Made by a program: the position numbers and the translations under genes. A DNA stretch of 64,000 nucleotides, taken from Xanthomonas sacchari (lineage in GTDB: Bacteria; Pseudomonadota; Gammaproteobacteria; Xanthomonadales; Xanthomonadaceae). Every line of letters begins with the position of its first letter. The stretch's first letter is position 1. The notes beneath the pieces are model-generated. The model was not told the origin of the DNA. It was given only the letters and a program-made list of their open reading frames with translations, and searched no databases. The stretch spans positions 4,817,001 through 4,881,000 of the forward strand of contig NZ_CP100647.1 in assembly GCF_024266585.1 (NCBI RefSeq), read 5' to 3'. Below are positions 56,968 to 64,000 of the stretch, piece after piece.

Positions 56968-57678
56968 ATGACTTCCGATCCCGCTGCCGCCGCCCTGCGC
57001 ACCCTGGTCCTGGAGGACGATCCGACACTGCGCGACCGCATCCTGGTGCCGGGCCTGCGCCGCTTCGGCTTCGTCGCCGACGGCTGCGGCACCGGCGCGG
57101 AACTGCAGCAGCGGGTGCAGCGCGACGGTGCCGAGATCGTGGTGCTGGATGTCGGCCTGCCCGACACCGACGGCTTCACCCTGGCCGGCGTGCTGCGCCA
57201 GCAGTACCCGGACCTCGGCATCGTCATGCTGACCAGCCTGGGCCAGACCGAGGACCGCATCCGCGGCCTGACCGGCGGCGCCGACGCCTATCTGTCCAAG
57301 CCGGTGGAAATCGACCTGCTGGCCGCGACCCTGCACAGCCTGGCCCGACGCGTCAGCGGGCGGCCGCCGGCGGCGCCGGCACGCGGGCGCTGGCAGGTGA
57401 GCGAAGACGGCTGGTGCCTGCTGTCACCGTCCGGCGCCGCCGCCGCGCTGACCGGCAGCGAACGCCGCCTGTGCCTGCGCCTGCTCGAACAACCGGGCCT
57501 GCTGGTGGCGCGCGAGGCGTTGATCGCCGCGCTCACCGACCGCGTCTACGACTTCGACGCGCACCGCCTGGATTCGATGGTGCACCGCCTGCGCAGCAAG
57601 GTGCAGCGCCGCTGCGGCGAACCGTTGCCGCTGGCCGCCGTGCACGGCCAGGGCTACATCTTCGATCCCGCCGGCTGA
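56968..57678 (+). CDS. DNA-binding response regulator
   Basis: Regulator of 236 residues. The receiver domain has EDD at 16-18, phosphoacceptor Asp61, Thr89 and Lys111. The C-terminal winged helix (ALTGSERRLCLRLLEQ... HRLDSMVHRLRSKVQRR... VHGQGYIF) is a variant of the OmpR type. It faces the histidine kinase gene, 54 bases apart at the stops, an unusual arrangement for a cognate pair. Divergent from the GH15 gene across 121 bases, which it might control. Confidence 0.87.
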   Translation: MTSDPAAAALRTLVLEDDPTLRDRILVPGLRRFGFVADGCGTGAELQQRVQRDGAEIVVLDVGLPDTDGFTLAGVLRQQYPDLGIVMLTSLGQTEDRIRGLTGGADAYLSKPVEIDLLAATLHSLARRVSGRPPAAPARGRWQVSEDGWCLLSPSGAAAALTGSERRLCLRLLEQPGLLVAREALIAALTDRVYDFDAHRLDSMVHRLRSKVQRRCGEPLPLAAVHGQGYIFDPAG

Positions 57679-57732
57679 CGCGCCCCGCGCCGGCGCGCGC
57701 CGCGTGGCGCGGGCCGTCGAGGCCGCCCAGTC

Positions 57733-59109
57733 CTACGCCGGCGCCGACACAGACGCCGGCACCGCATCGGCACGCGGCAGCACGATGCGGAAGCGCGTGC
57801 CCACGCCCACCGTGCTGTGCACCTGGATCCGGCCGCCGGCGCGCACCACCAGGTCGCGCACCACCGCCAGGCCCAGGCCGGTGCCGCTGTCGGCCGGCTT
57901 GGTGCTGTAGAACGGCTCGAACACCTGTGCGGCCACCTCCGCCGGCATGCCGTGGCCGTCGTCGGCGACCTCGATGACGGTGCCATCGTCCGCGCTGGAC
58001 ACGGCGATGTCGAAATGGCCGCGGTCGGCGATCGCGTCGCGGCTGTTGGAGGCCAGGTTCAGCAGCATCAGGTCGAACTGGCTGCGCTCGAAGCGGATCG
58101 GCGCCGGCGTTGCCGGGAGCGTGCAGCGCAGCACGATCCGCGCTTCCAGCAATTGCCGCAGCATCGGCTGCAGGGCCTCCACCGCCGTTGCCGCGTCGAA
58201 GCGCTCGACATGCTCGGCATCGCGGCGGCTGAAGCGCAGCAGCCGGCGCACGATGGTCATGCCGCGTTCGGCCGATTCCTCCACCGCCGCCAGGCTGTCC
58301 TCCAGTTGCGCGATGCGCTGCGCGTCGCTGGCGAGGTCGTCGTCGTGGCGCGCGGCGGCGAAGCCGGACATCACCGCCAGGATGTTGTTGAAGTCGTGGG
58401 CCAGGCCGCTGGCCATGCGCTCGGTGATCTCGCGTTTCTGCGCATGGATCAACTGGGTCTGCGCGCGTTCGCGCTCGTGCATTTCCTGCTGCAGGCGCTG
58501 GCCGCGCGCGTTGGACTCGCGCAGGCTCTCGCGCAACGCCTCGGTGGTGCGATCCAGCAGCAGCGCCACCAGCAGGTAACTGAACAACACCGGCAGTACG
58601 TTGAAGAAGGCCTGGGCGGGCGCGTCGGCGCGGTCCAGCAGCGCATCGTGGCCGACGCCGACGCCGAGCATCAGCAGCAGCGCCGCGAACGTCACCCACA
58701 GCGCGCGACGCCCGAGCACCAGGCCGGCCAGGATCAGCACCAGCATCTGCGCCAGTTGGTCCGGCAATTGCCGCTGGAACCCGTGGATGGCGGCGTTGAC
58801 CAACAACGAACCGAGCAACGCCCCGAGCAACAGGCGCACGCCACTGCGCAAGGCGCCATGGCGCACGCGCACGAAACCGATCGCCGCGCACACCCCGATC
58901 AGCAGGCTCATGCTCAACGAGATGATCAGCCCGGGCTGCACCGGTTGCCCGCGCAGCTGCGGCCACGCCAGCAGCAGCGCAATCACGATGGTGATGGGAA
59001 TGGTCACCGCCAGGAACAGCAGCAGCAGTTGGATCACGCGCGCATTGCGCCGGTCCACCTCGTCCATCAACGGCGCGCGGCCCAGCCAGTTCCAGAAGGA
59101 CTTCGCCAT
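57733..59109 (-). CDS. Membrane histidine kinase, HDFNN type
   Basis: Kinase of about 458 residues. Six hydrophobic segments between 25 and 186 form an integral membrane sensor. A helical linker leads to the H box SGLAHDFNNILAVMSG with His238, of the NtrB-like HDFNN class. The ATPase has LLNLASNSRDAI, EVADDGHGMP and DSGTGLGLAVV. It probably pairs with the response regulator encoded opposite. ATG at 59109 with GGAG upstream is preferred over 59124. Confidence 0.87.
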   Translation of the reverse strand: MAKSFWNWLGRAPLMDEVDRRNARVIQLLLLFLAVTIPITIVIALLLAWPQLRGQPVQPGLIISLSMSLLIGVCAAIGFVRVRHGALRSGVRLLLGALLGSLLVNAAIHGFQRQLPDQLAQMLVLILAGLVLGRRALWVTFAALLLMLGVGVGHDALLDRADAPAQAFFNVLPVLFSYLLVALLLDRTTEALRESLRESNARGQRLQQEMHERERAQTQLIHAQKREITERMASGLAHDFNNILAVMSGFAAARHDDDLASDAQRIAQLEDSLAAVEESAERGMTIVRRLLRFSRRDAEHVERFDAATAVEALQPMLRQLLEARIVLRCTLPATPAPIRFERSQFDLMLLNLASNSRDAIADRGHFDIAVSSADDGTVIEVADDGHGMPAEVAAQVFEPFYSTKPADSGTGLGLAVVRDLVVRAGGRIQVHSTVGVGTRFRIVLPRADAVPASVSAPA

Positions 59110-59321
59110 GCCGCCGTGCTCCATTCCCGTTCAGTGAGAATCCGATGCTGATCGTGCGAGAACTTGCGGGTGACAAGCCGGTGACGGCGGGCCTAAGTTC
59201 GCATGACGGAACGCGCCAGGGGACGACGGCGCGGCTCCCAGACCACTCCTGACCGAGGCGGAGGCGCACGCGCGCCGCCGACGTCATCTTCTGCCCTGCC
59301 GTTTTTCAGCCCGAGATCGCC

Positions 59322-61649
59322 ATGAACGAATGCACTTCCCTGCACGGTGCCACCGCCCGTCATCCGATGCCCCGCGCCTACAGCACCCTGGCCCTGGCCT
59401 GCGCGCTGTGCCTGGCCTCGACGGCCATGGCGCAGACGTCCACCGCGACGGCGCCGGCCGGCTCGACTCACACCGGTACCGACGCCACGGCCAGCGACAC
59501 CAGCGCGACCCCCGCCGCGACCACCTACGATCCCAGTGTCTACTTCAAGGCCACCGGCAGCGCCGACAGCAACGCCGGCGCCGAGGCCGATGGCGACGAA
59601 GCGCTGGCCGCCGGCGAGGCCGCCTCGGCGGTGGGCACCGGCACCATCGCGATCGGCGGCGGTGCGGTCAGCTATGCCAACCACGCCCTGGCGGTCGGCC
59701 ACAACAGCCTGGCCACCGAGATCTCCACCACCGCCGTCGGCGGCATGCTCGATGTGGATTACGCCTATCTGTCCGGCGGCGTGACGATCCTGCAGCAGAC
59801 CTCCGCCACCGGCATGGCCGCGACCGCGCTGGGCGCCGGCGCCCAGGCCAGCGGCAAGTTCAACGTGGCCGCCGGCGCCGGCGCGATCGCCAGCGACCGC
59901 TCCAGCGTCGCCGTCGGCGGCATCGTCGACGTGGGCGAAGACGGCTTCAGCTCGGAAGGCATGCAGTTGCAGGCCACCCAGGCCACCGGTCCGCTGTCCA
60001 CCGCGCTGGGCGGCGGCGCGCTGGCCACCGCCTACAACGCGACCGCGGTCGGCGCACTGGCCGAGGCCAGTTCGCAGCGGACTGTGGCCGTCGGCTCCAC
60101 CGCGGTCGCCAACCAGTACGCCGCCGTCGCCGTCGGCGCACAGAGCCAGGCCACCGCCGAATGGGCCACCGCCTTCGGCAACGGTGCACGCGCCTGGGGC
60201 GCCCACAGCGTGGCCATCGGCCCCAGCGCGTTCGCACAGAGCGACGACGGCACGGCGGTCGGCCCGGCCGCGCTCGCCCTCGGCGTCGGCGCCACCGCGC
60301 TCGGCAACGGCGCCTGGGCCGGAGGCACCCGCAGCCTGGCCCTGGGCGGGGCGATGGTGTGGAACGGCGAATTCTTCCGTGACACCCCGGTGCTGTTCTA
60401 CGACAGCATCGCCATGGGCACCGGCGCGGACGTGTTCGGCGACCAGTCGATCGCGATCGGCCCCGGCGCCCGCGTCGGCAACTCGCAGTTCGTCAACGGC
60501 CAAACGACCATCACCAACCACAGCGTGGCGCTGGGCGCCGGCTCGGTCAACGAGCGCGACAACACCGTGTCCATCGGCGCGACGGGCAGCGAGCGCCAGC
60601 TCACCAACCTGGCCGCCGGCACCCTGGACACCGATGCGGTCAACCTGGCGCAGCTGCGCAACGTCGCCGCCGCGTTCGGCGCCGGCAGCGTGGTCGACGC
60701 CAACGGCACCCTGATCGGTGGCAACTACCTGGTACAGGGCAACCACTACACCGACCTGGGCTCGGCGATGGGCGCGCTCGACACCGCGTTGACCGGCTTC
60801 GGCAACCGCCTCAACACGCTCGGCGGTTCCGGCGGGATCAGCGTCGGCGGCGGCGACGGTGTATCCATTGCGCCGAGCACCGGTGCCGGCACCAATGCCG
60901 TGGCCGTGGGCTCCGGCGCCACCGCCAACGGCAACAACGGCCTGGCGATGGGCGCGCAGGCGCTGGCCTATGGCCCCAACGACACCGCCATCGGCGGCAA
61001 TGCCCAGGTCAACGCCGACGGCAGCACCGCGGTCGGCGCCAACGCCCGCATCGCTGCGGTGGCGACCAATGCGGTGGCGCTGGGCGAAAGCGCCAGCGCG
61101 TCGGCGGCCTCGGCCACTGCGCTCGGCCAGGGCGCCTCGGCCAGTGCCGCCAACTCGGTGGCGCTGGGCCAGGGTTCGGTCGCCGACCGCGCCAACACGG
61201 TGTCGGTGGGCAGCGCCGGCAACGAGCGCCAGGTCGCCAACGTCGCCGCCGGCAGCGCCGACACCGATGCGGTCAACGTGGCGCAGCTGCGTGCCGGCAA
61301 CAGCGCCACCCTGAGCAGCGCCACCGCCTACACCAATACCCGCATCACCGCACTGGACGACAGCTTCAACCAGTTGCGCACCGACACCGAACACCGCCTC
61401 GACGGCATGGACCGGCGCATGGACAAGCTGGGCGCGATGAGCGCGGCGATGCTCAACATGGCAGTCAACGCCGCCGGCACGCAGAGCCCGCGCGGGCGCG
61501 TGTCGGTCGGCGCCGGCTTCCAGGGCGGCCAGCAGGCGTTGTCGGTCGGCTACGCCCGCAAGCTCGGCGCGCGCGCCTCGTTCAGCCTGGGCGGCGCCTT
61601 CAGCAGCGGCGAGTCCTCGGCCGGCATCGGCGTGGGCATTGACCTGTGA
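59322..61649 (+). CDS. YadA-like trimeric autotransporter adhesin
   Basis: Outer-membrane adhesin subunit of 775 residues. A signal peptide follows an N-extension (ALACALCLASTAMAQ). The passenger consists of YadA-head-type left-handed repeats of about 14 residues (xxAxAxGxxAxAxGxxSxAxG). Neck-like segments NLAAGTLDTDAVNLAQLRN and NVAAGSADTDAVNVAQLR close two head blocks. A short coiled coil (DDSFNQLRTDTEHRLDGMDRRMDKLGAMS) and the C-terminal anchor of four strands ending in GIGVGIDL follow. It would trimerise and bind host or other surfaces. The gene ends at a good intrinsic terminator. Confidence 0.93.
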   Translation: MNECTSLHGATARHPMPRAYSTLALACALCLASTAMAQTSTATAPAGSTHTGTDATASDTSATPAATTYDPSVYFKATGSADSNAGAEADGDEALAAGEAASAVGTGTIAIGGGAVSYANHALAVGHNSLATEISTTAVGGMLDVDYAYLSGGVTILQQTSATGMAATALGAGAQASGKFNVAAGAGAIASDRSSVAVGGIVDVGEDGFSSEGMQLQATQATGPLSTALGGGALATAYNATAVGALAEASSQRTVAVGSTAVANQYAAVAVGAQSQATAEWATAFGNGARAWGAHSVAIGPSAFAQSDDGTAVGPAALALGVGATALGNGAWAGGTRSLALGGAMVWNGEFFRDTPVLFYDSIAMGTGADVFGDQSIAIGPGARVGNSQFVNGQTTITNHSVALGAGSVNERDNTVSIGATGSERQLTNLAAGTLDTDAVNLAQLRNVAAAFGAGSVVDANGTLIGGNYLVQGNHYTDLGSAMGALDTALTGFGNRLNTLGGSGGISVGGGDGVSIAPSTGAGTNAVAVGSGATANGNNGLAMGAQALAYGPNDTAIGGNAQVNADGSTAVGANARIAAVATNAVALGESASASAASATALGQGASASAANSVALGQGSVADRANTVSVGSAGNERQVANVAAGSADTDAVNVAQLRAGNSATLSSATAYTNTRITALDDSFNQLRTDTEHRLDGMDRRMDKLGAMSAAMLNMAVNAAGTQSPRGRVSVGAGFQGGQQALSVGYARKLGARASFSLGGAFSSGESSAGIGVGIDL

Positions 61650-61655
61650 TGCAAC

Positions 61656-61686
61656 GCGGCGCCGCACGCGCCGCCGTTTTCTTTCT
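61656..61686 (+). terminator. Intrinsic terminator after the adhesin
   Basis: GCGGCGC-CGCAC-GCGCCGC is a perfect stem followed by CGTTTTCTTTC, a T-rich tail. This is the clearest Rho-independent terminator of the window. It separates the adhesin from the protease gene. Confidence 0.8.
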
Positions 61687-61713
61687 TCTCACTTCTCTTT
61701 CCAGGATCCGCAG

Positions 61714-63600
61714 ATGATGTCTTCCAATCCGCTCGCAGCTGCCCTCGCCGCCCTCCTGTTCGCCGGCGCCGCGCAGGCCGCGACTCCCACCATCGGCCTG
61801 GGCGGCGTGCAGGGCCCGGTGCCGCAATCGGCCAACCCCGGCGACCTGGGCCAGCGCTTCATCGTCAAGACCCGCGACGGCGGCGCCCAGGCGCGCAGCC
61901 TGCTCGCCACCACCCTGAGCAGCGCGGTGGCGCGCAGCGGCATGCAGCGCGCGCAGATCAGCGGCAATGGTCTGACGTTGCGCAGCGCGGTCAGCGCCAA
62001 GGTGCTGCGCGACATGGCGGTGCCGGGCTGGCACGTGGTGCAGACCTCGCGCCACCTCAGCGACAGCGAGCGTACCGCCTTCATCAACGAACTCAAGGCC
62101 GACCCGTCGGTGGTGTCGGTGCAGGTCGACCGCCTGTACCGACGCCTGGACGAGGCCAGCGTGCGGGTGCCGGCGGCCATCGCGGCCGCCGCCTCCACCA
62201 CCCCCAACGATCCGGCCTACGCCAAGCTGCAGTGGAATTTCCACGACCCGGTCGGCGGGGTCAACGCCGAGCAGGGCTGGACCCGCTCCACCGGCAAGGG
62301 CGTGGTGGTGGCGGTGGTCGATACCGGCGTGGTCAAGGACAACCCGGACCTGGCCGCCAACGTGCTGCCCGGCTACGACATGATCACCGACCATCGCGTC
62401 TCGCGCCGCGACGCCGACGGCCGCGTGGCCGGCGGCTACGACCTGGGCGACTGGGTCGAGGCCGACTACTGCAATGCGCTGGGCGGGTCCGGCAACGCCG
62501 CCGAGCCGAGCTCGTGGCACGGCAGCCATGTCTCCGGCACCATCGCCCAGGTCACCAACAACAACCTGGCCACCGCCGGCCTGGCCTACGACGCCAAGAT
62601 CGTGCCGGTGCGCGTGCTCGGCTCCTGCGGCGGCTTCGGCAGCGACATCGCCGACGGCATGCTGTGGGCCGCGGGCCTGCCGGTGGCCGGCCTGCCGACC
62701 AATCCGAATCCGGCCGAGGTGATCAACATGAGCCTGGGCAGCGGCGGCCCGGACACCTGCCCGCAGATCTACCAGGACGCGATCGACCAGATCAACGCCA
62801 AGGGCACGATCATCGTGGTCGCCGCCGGCAACTCCAACGCCAACGCCGGCACCTACACCATGTCGTCCTGCAACGGCGTCATCAGCGTCGGCGCCTCGCG
62901 GGTCAACGGCGGCCGCGCCAGCTACTCCAACTACGGCACGCGCGTGGACATCGCCGCGCCGGGCGGCGGCGGCGACGTCGACGGCAATCCGAACGGCTAC
63001 ATCTTCCAGGTGATCAACGGCGGCACGCAGAGCCCGACCGGCGACTGGCAGATCGGCGGCATGGCCGGCACCTCGATGGCCTCCCCGCACGTGGCCGCGG
63101 CGGTGGCGATGGTGCAGAGCGTGGCCAAGACCCCGCTCAGCTGGACCGGCATGCGCGACCTGCTGCGCGCCAGCGCACGGCCGTTCCCGGTGGCGATCGC
63201 CACCACCACGCCGATCGGCGCCGGCATCCTGGACGTGGACATGCTGCTGCAGATGGCCACCACCCCGCAGTGCGATCCGTCGGACAGCAGTTGCGTGCCG
63301 CCGACCAAGACCCTGGTCAACAAGGTGGAGATGCGCGGCATCGGCAGCCAGGGCGGCGACGCGCTGTACAGCTTCCAGGCCACGGCCGGCACGGTGGTCA
63401 GCTTCATGACCTTCGGCGGCACCGGCAACGTGGCGATGTACGTGTCCGCGGGCAAGACGCCGACCAGCAGCAGCTACGACGCGCGCTCCACCCGTGCCGG
63501 CACCACGCAGACGGTGCGCCTCACTCCATCCAGCACCACGACCTACTACGTGCGGCTGAGCGGCAGCTACAGCGGCCTGACCGTGGTGGCGCGGCAGTAA
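61714..63600 (+). CDS. Secreted subtilisin-like (S8) serine protease
   Basis: Exported protease of 628 residues with a signal peptide (ALAALLFAGAAQA), an inhibitor-like propeptide (RFIVKTRDGG... VVSVQVDRLYRR, to about 165) and an S8 catalytic domain. The triad is Asp203 (VVDTGVV), His269 (SWHGSHVSGT) and Ser454 (GTSMASPHVA). From about 540 a PPC domain (YSFQATAGTVVSFMTFGGTGN... TTTYYVRLSG) ends the protein; it is usually removed on maturation. Such proteases are secreted by the type II system in xanthomonads. Starts ATGATG with AGGAT upstream. Confidence 0.94.
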   Translation: MMSSNPLAAALAALLFAGAAQAATPTIGLGGVQGPVPQSANPGDLGQRFIVKTRDGGAQARSLLATTLSSAVARSGMQRAQISGNGLTLRSAVSAKVLRDMAVPGWHVVQTSRHLSDSERTAFINELKADPSVVSVQVDRLYRRLDEASVRVPAAIAAAASTTPNDPAYAKLQWNFHDPVGGVNAEQGWTRSTGKGVVVAVVDTGVVKDNPDLAANVLPGYDMITDHRVSRRDADGRVAGGYDLGDWVEADYCNALGGSGNAAEPSSWHGSHVSGTIAQVTNNNLATAGLAYDAKIVPVRVLGSCGGFGSDIADGMLWAAGLPVAGLPTNPNPAEVINMSLGSGGPDTCPQIYQDAIDQINAKGTIIVVAAGNSNANAGTYTMSSCNGVISVGASRVNGGRASYSNYGTRVDIAAPGGGGDVDGNPNGYIFQVINGGTQSPTGDWQIGGMAGTSMASPHVAAAVAMVQSVAKTPLSWTGMRDLLRASARPFPVAIATTTPIGAGILDVDMLLQMATTPQCDPSDSSCVPPTKTLVNKVEMRGIGSQGGDALYSFQATAGTVVSFMTFGGTGNVAMYVSAGKTPTSSSYDARSTRAGTTQTVRLTPSSTTTYYVRLSGSYSGLTVVARQ

Positions 63601-63613
63601 CCGCGCCTGCGCA

Positions 63614-63638
63614 GCGCAGCGCCGTCATGGCGCTGCGC
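63614..63638 (+). terminator. Hairpin after the protease gene
   Basis: GCGCAGCGCC-GTCAT-GGCGCTGCGC is a perfect 10-bp stem, 13 bases after the stop. It lacks a T-run. The rest of the gap to 63807 has no feature. Confidence 0.55.
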
Positions 63639-63807
63639 CCGATCGGCTCGGCGTCAGTGGCGCGCAAATCCACCCGCCCCGCGTCGCCGTGGCCGCACGC
63701 GAGACCGCGCGCGATCGCTAAGAGCGTGCAACGTGACGCGCCGCGCCGAGGCCGTCGCGGCAGGCACCGGACCAGACGTGGCCGCCACCCGCAGCCGTCG
63801 CGTCCGG

Positions 63808-64000
63808 TTATTGCGTGGTCCAGGAGGGGAACCTCTCCAGCGACACTTCGCTGACGACGCAAAACCCATTGCTATCGACGTTGTCGCCGATCACCGGCCC
63901 CACATGCACGTTGCGGTTGTTCGCCAGCGCGGTGAGCAGCGTGGCCTGGATTTCCTTGAAAAAGGCATTGTCCCGTTTCAGGATCAGCACGGTTTTCCCG
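63808..64000 (-). CDS. Partial gene cut by the right edge
   Basis: Only the C-terminal 64 residues or so are visible, ending ...FCVVSEVSLERFPSWTTQ. The sequence (ILKRDNAFFKEIQATLLTALANNRNVHVGPVIGDNVDSNG) looks like a folded protein, and its codon use and lower GC differ from neighbouring frames. I do not recognise it. The start lies outside the window; an internal GTG at 63990 could also be a start. Confidence 0.5.
   Translation of the reverse strand, partial: GKTVLILKRDNAFFKEIQATLLTALANNRNVHVGPVIGDNVDSNGFCVVSEVSLERFPSWTTQ

Overview
The window is GC-rich bacterial chromosome, most probably from Xanthomonas or a close relative in the Xanthomonadaceae. The reasons are a PhoP/PhoQ pair with a small secreted protein in front, an ohrR-ohr pair of the Xanthomonas type, a protein built from the XVIPCD domain (the type IV secretion recruitment signal of Xanthomonadales), a YadA-like adhesin, and many intergenic arrays of GGATTGGG/GGATTCGG units and GAGCGGCTTCAGCCGC (REP-like) palindromes. 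I see no phage, plasmid backbone, complete insertion sequence, rRNA, tRNA or CRISPR. The left edge is intergenic; the right edge cuts a gene.

Layout. 1-4.2 kb: phoQ, phoP and a small secreted protein (minus), then dusA. 4.3-7.1 kb: a sigma70-type promoter, a cobalamin riboswitch and metE. 7.3-15.2 kb: a secreted hydrolase, purU, a 157-bp tandem repeat, an orphan XVIPCD protein, a beta-hydroxyacid dehydrogenase, an ene-reductase, a sirtuin and a VOC protein. 15.2-18.3 kb: an MFS transporter divergent from a LysR regulator, and a second VOC protein. 18.5-23.6 kb: a ribonucleotide reductase cluster on the minus strand (nrdA, nrdB, flavodoxin, thioredoxin) headed by a promoter with two NrdR-box-like sites and a second cobalamin riboswitch. 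23.7-29.4 kb: an OmpR/EnvZ-type pair, an esterase, a second sirtuin (YxxR class), ohr and ohrR. 29.5-38.2 kb: zapE, a hydrolase, an EamA permease, a zinc-type COG0523 GTPase divergent from a MerC-like protein over a perfect Zur-like dyad, an extracellular nuclease and a membrane cytochrome c. 38.3-45.0 kb: a TetR regulator, isovaleryl-CoA dehydrogenase and the two methylcrotonyl-CoA carboxylase subunits (leucine catabolism). 45.1-52.5 kb: a DUF6065-like protein, a cold-shock/excalibur membrane protein, the protein acetyltransferase Pat and a KefB/C-type antiporter. 53.2-59.1 kb: zwf with a lysine-rich tail, overlapping a GH15 gene, then a response regulator facing a histidine kinase. 59.3-63.6 kb: a trimeric autotransporter followed by a subtilisin-like protease.

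Three things stand out. First, both B12-independent enzymes in the window (MetE and class Ia ribonucleotide reductase) sit behind their own cobalamin riboswitch, and the nrd promoter also carries paired NrdR-like sites spaced three helical turns apart. Second, there are two copies of a large composite inverted-repeat element of roughly 0.8 kb (about 34.70-35.51 kb and 42.10-42.92 kb). Each is built from nested hairpins, outward-facing intrinsic terminators, a central REP pair and terminal tandem repeats. One copy separates the two methylcrotonyl-CoA carboxylase genes, in the place where liuC stands in Pseudomonas. Third, small accessory proteins of unusual build are present: a free-standing XVIPCD protein, a cold-shock-TM-excalibur fusion, and a glucose-6-phosphate dehydrogenase with a histone-H1-like tail.
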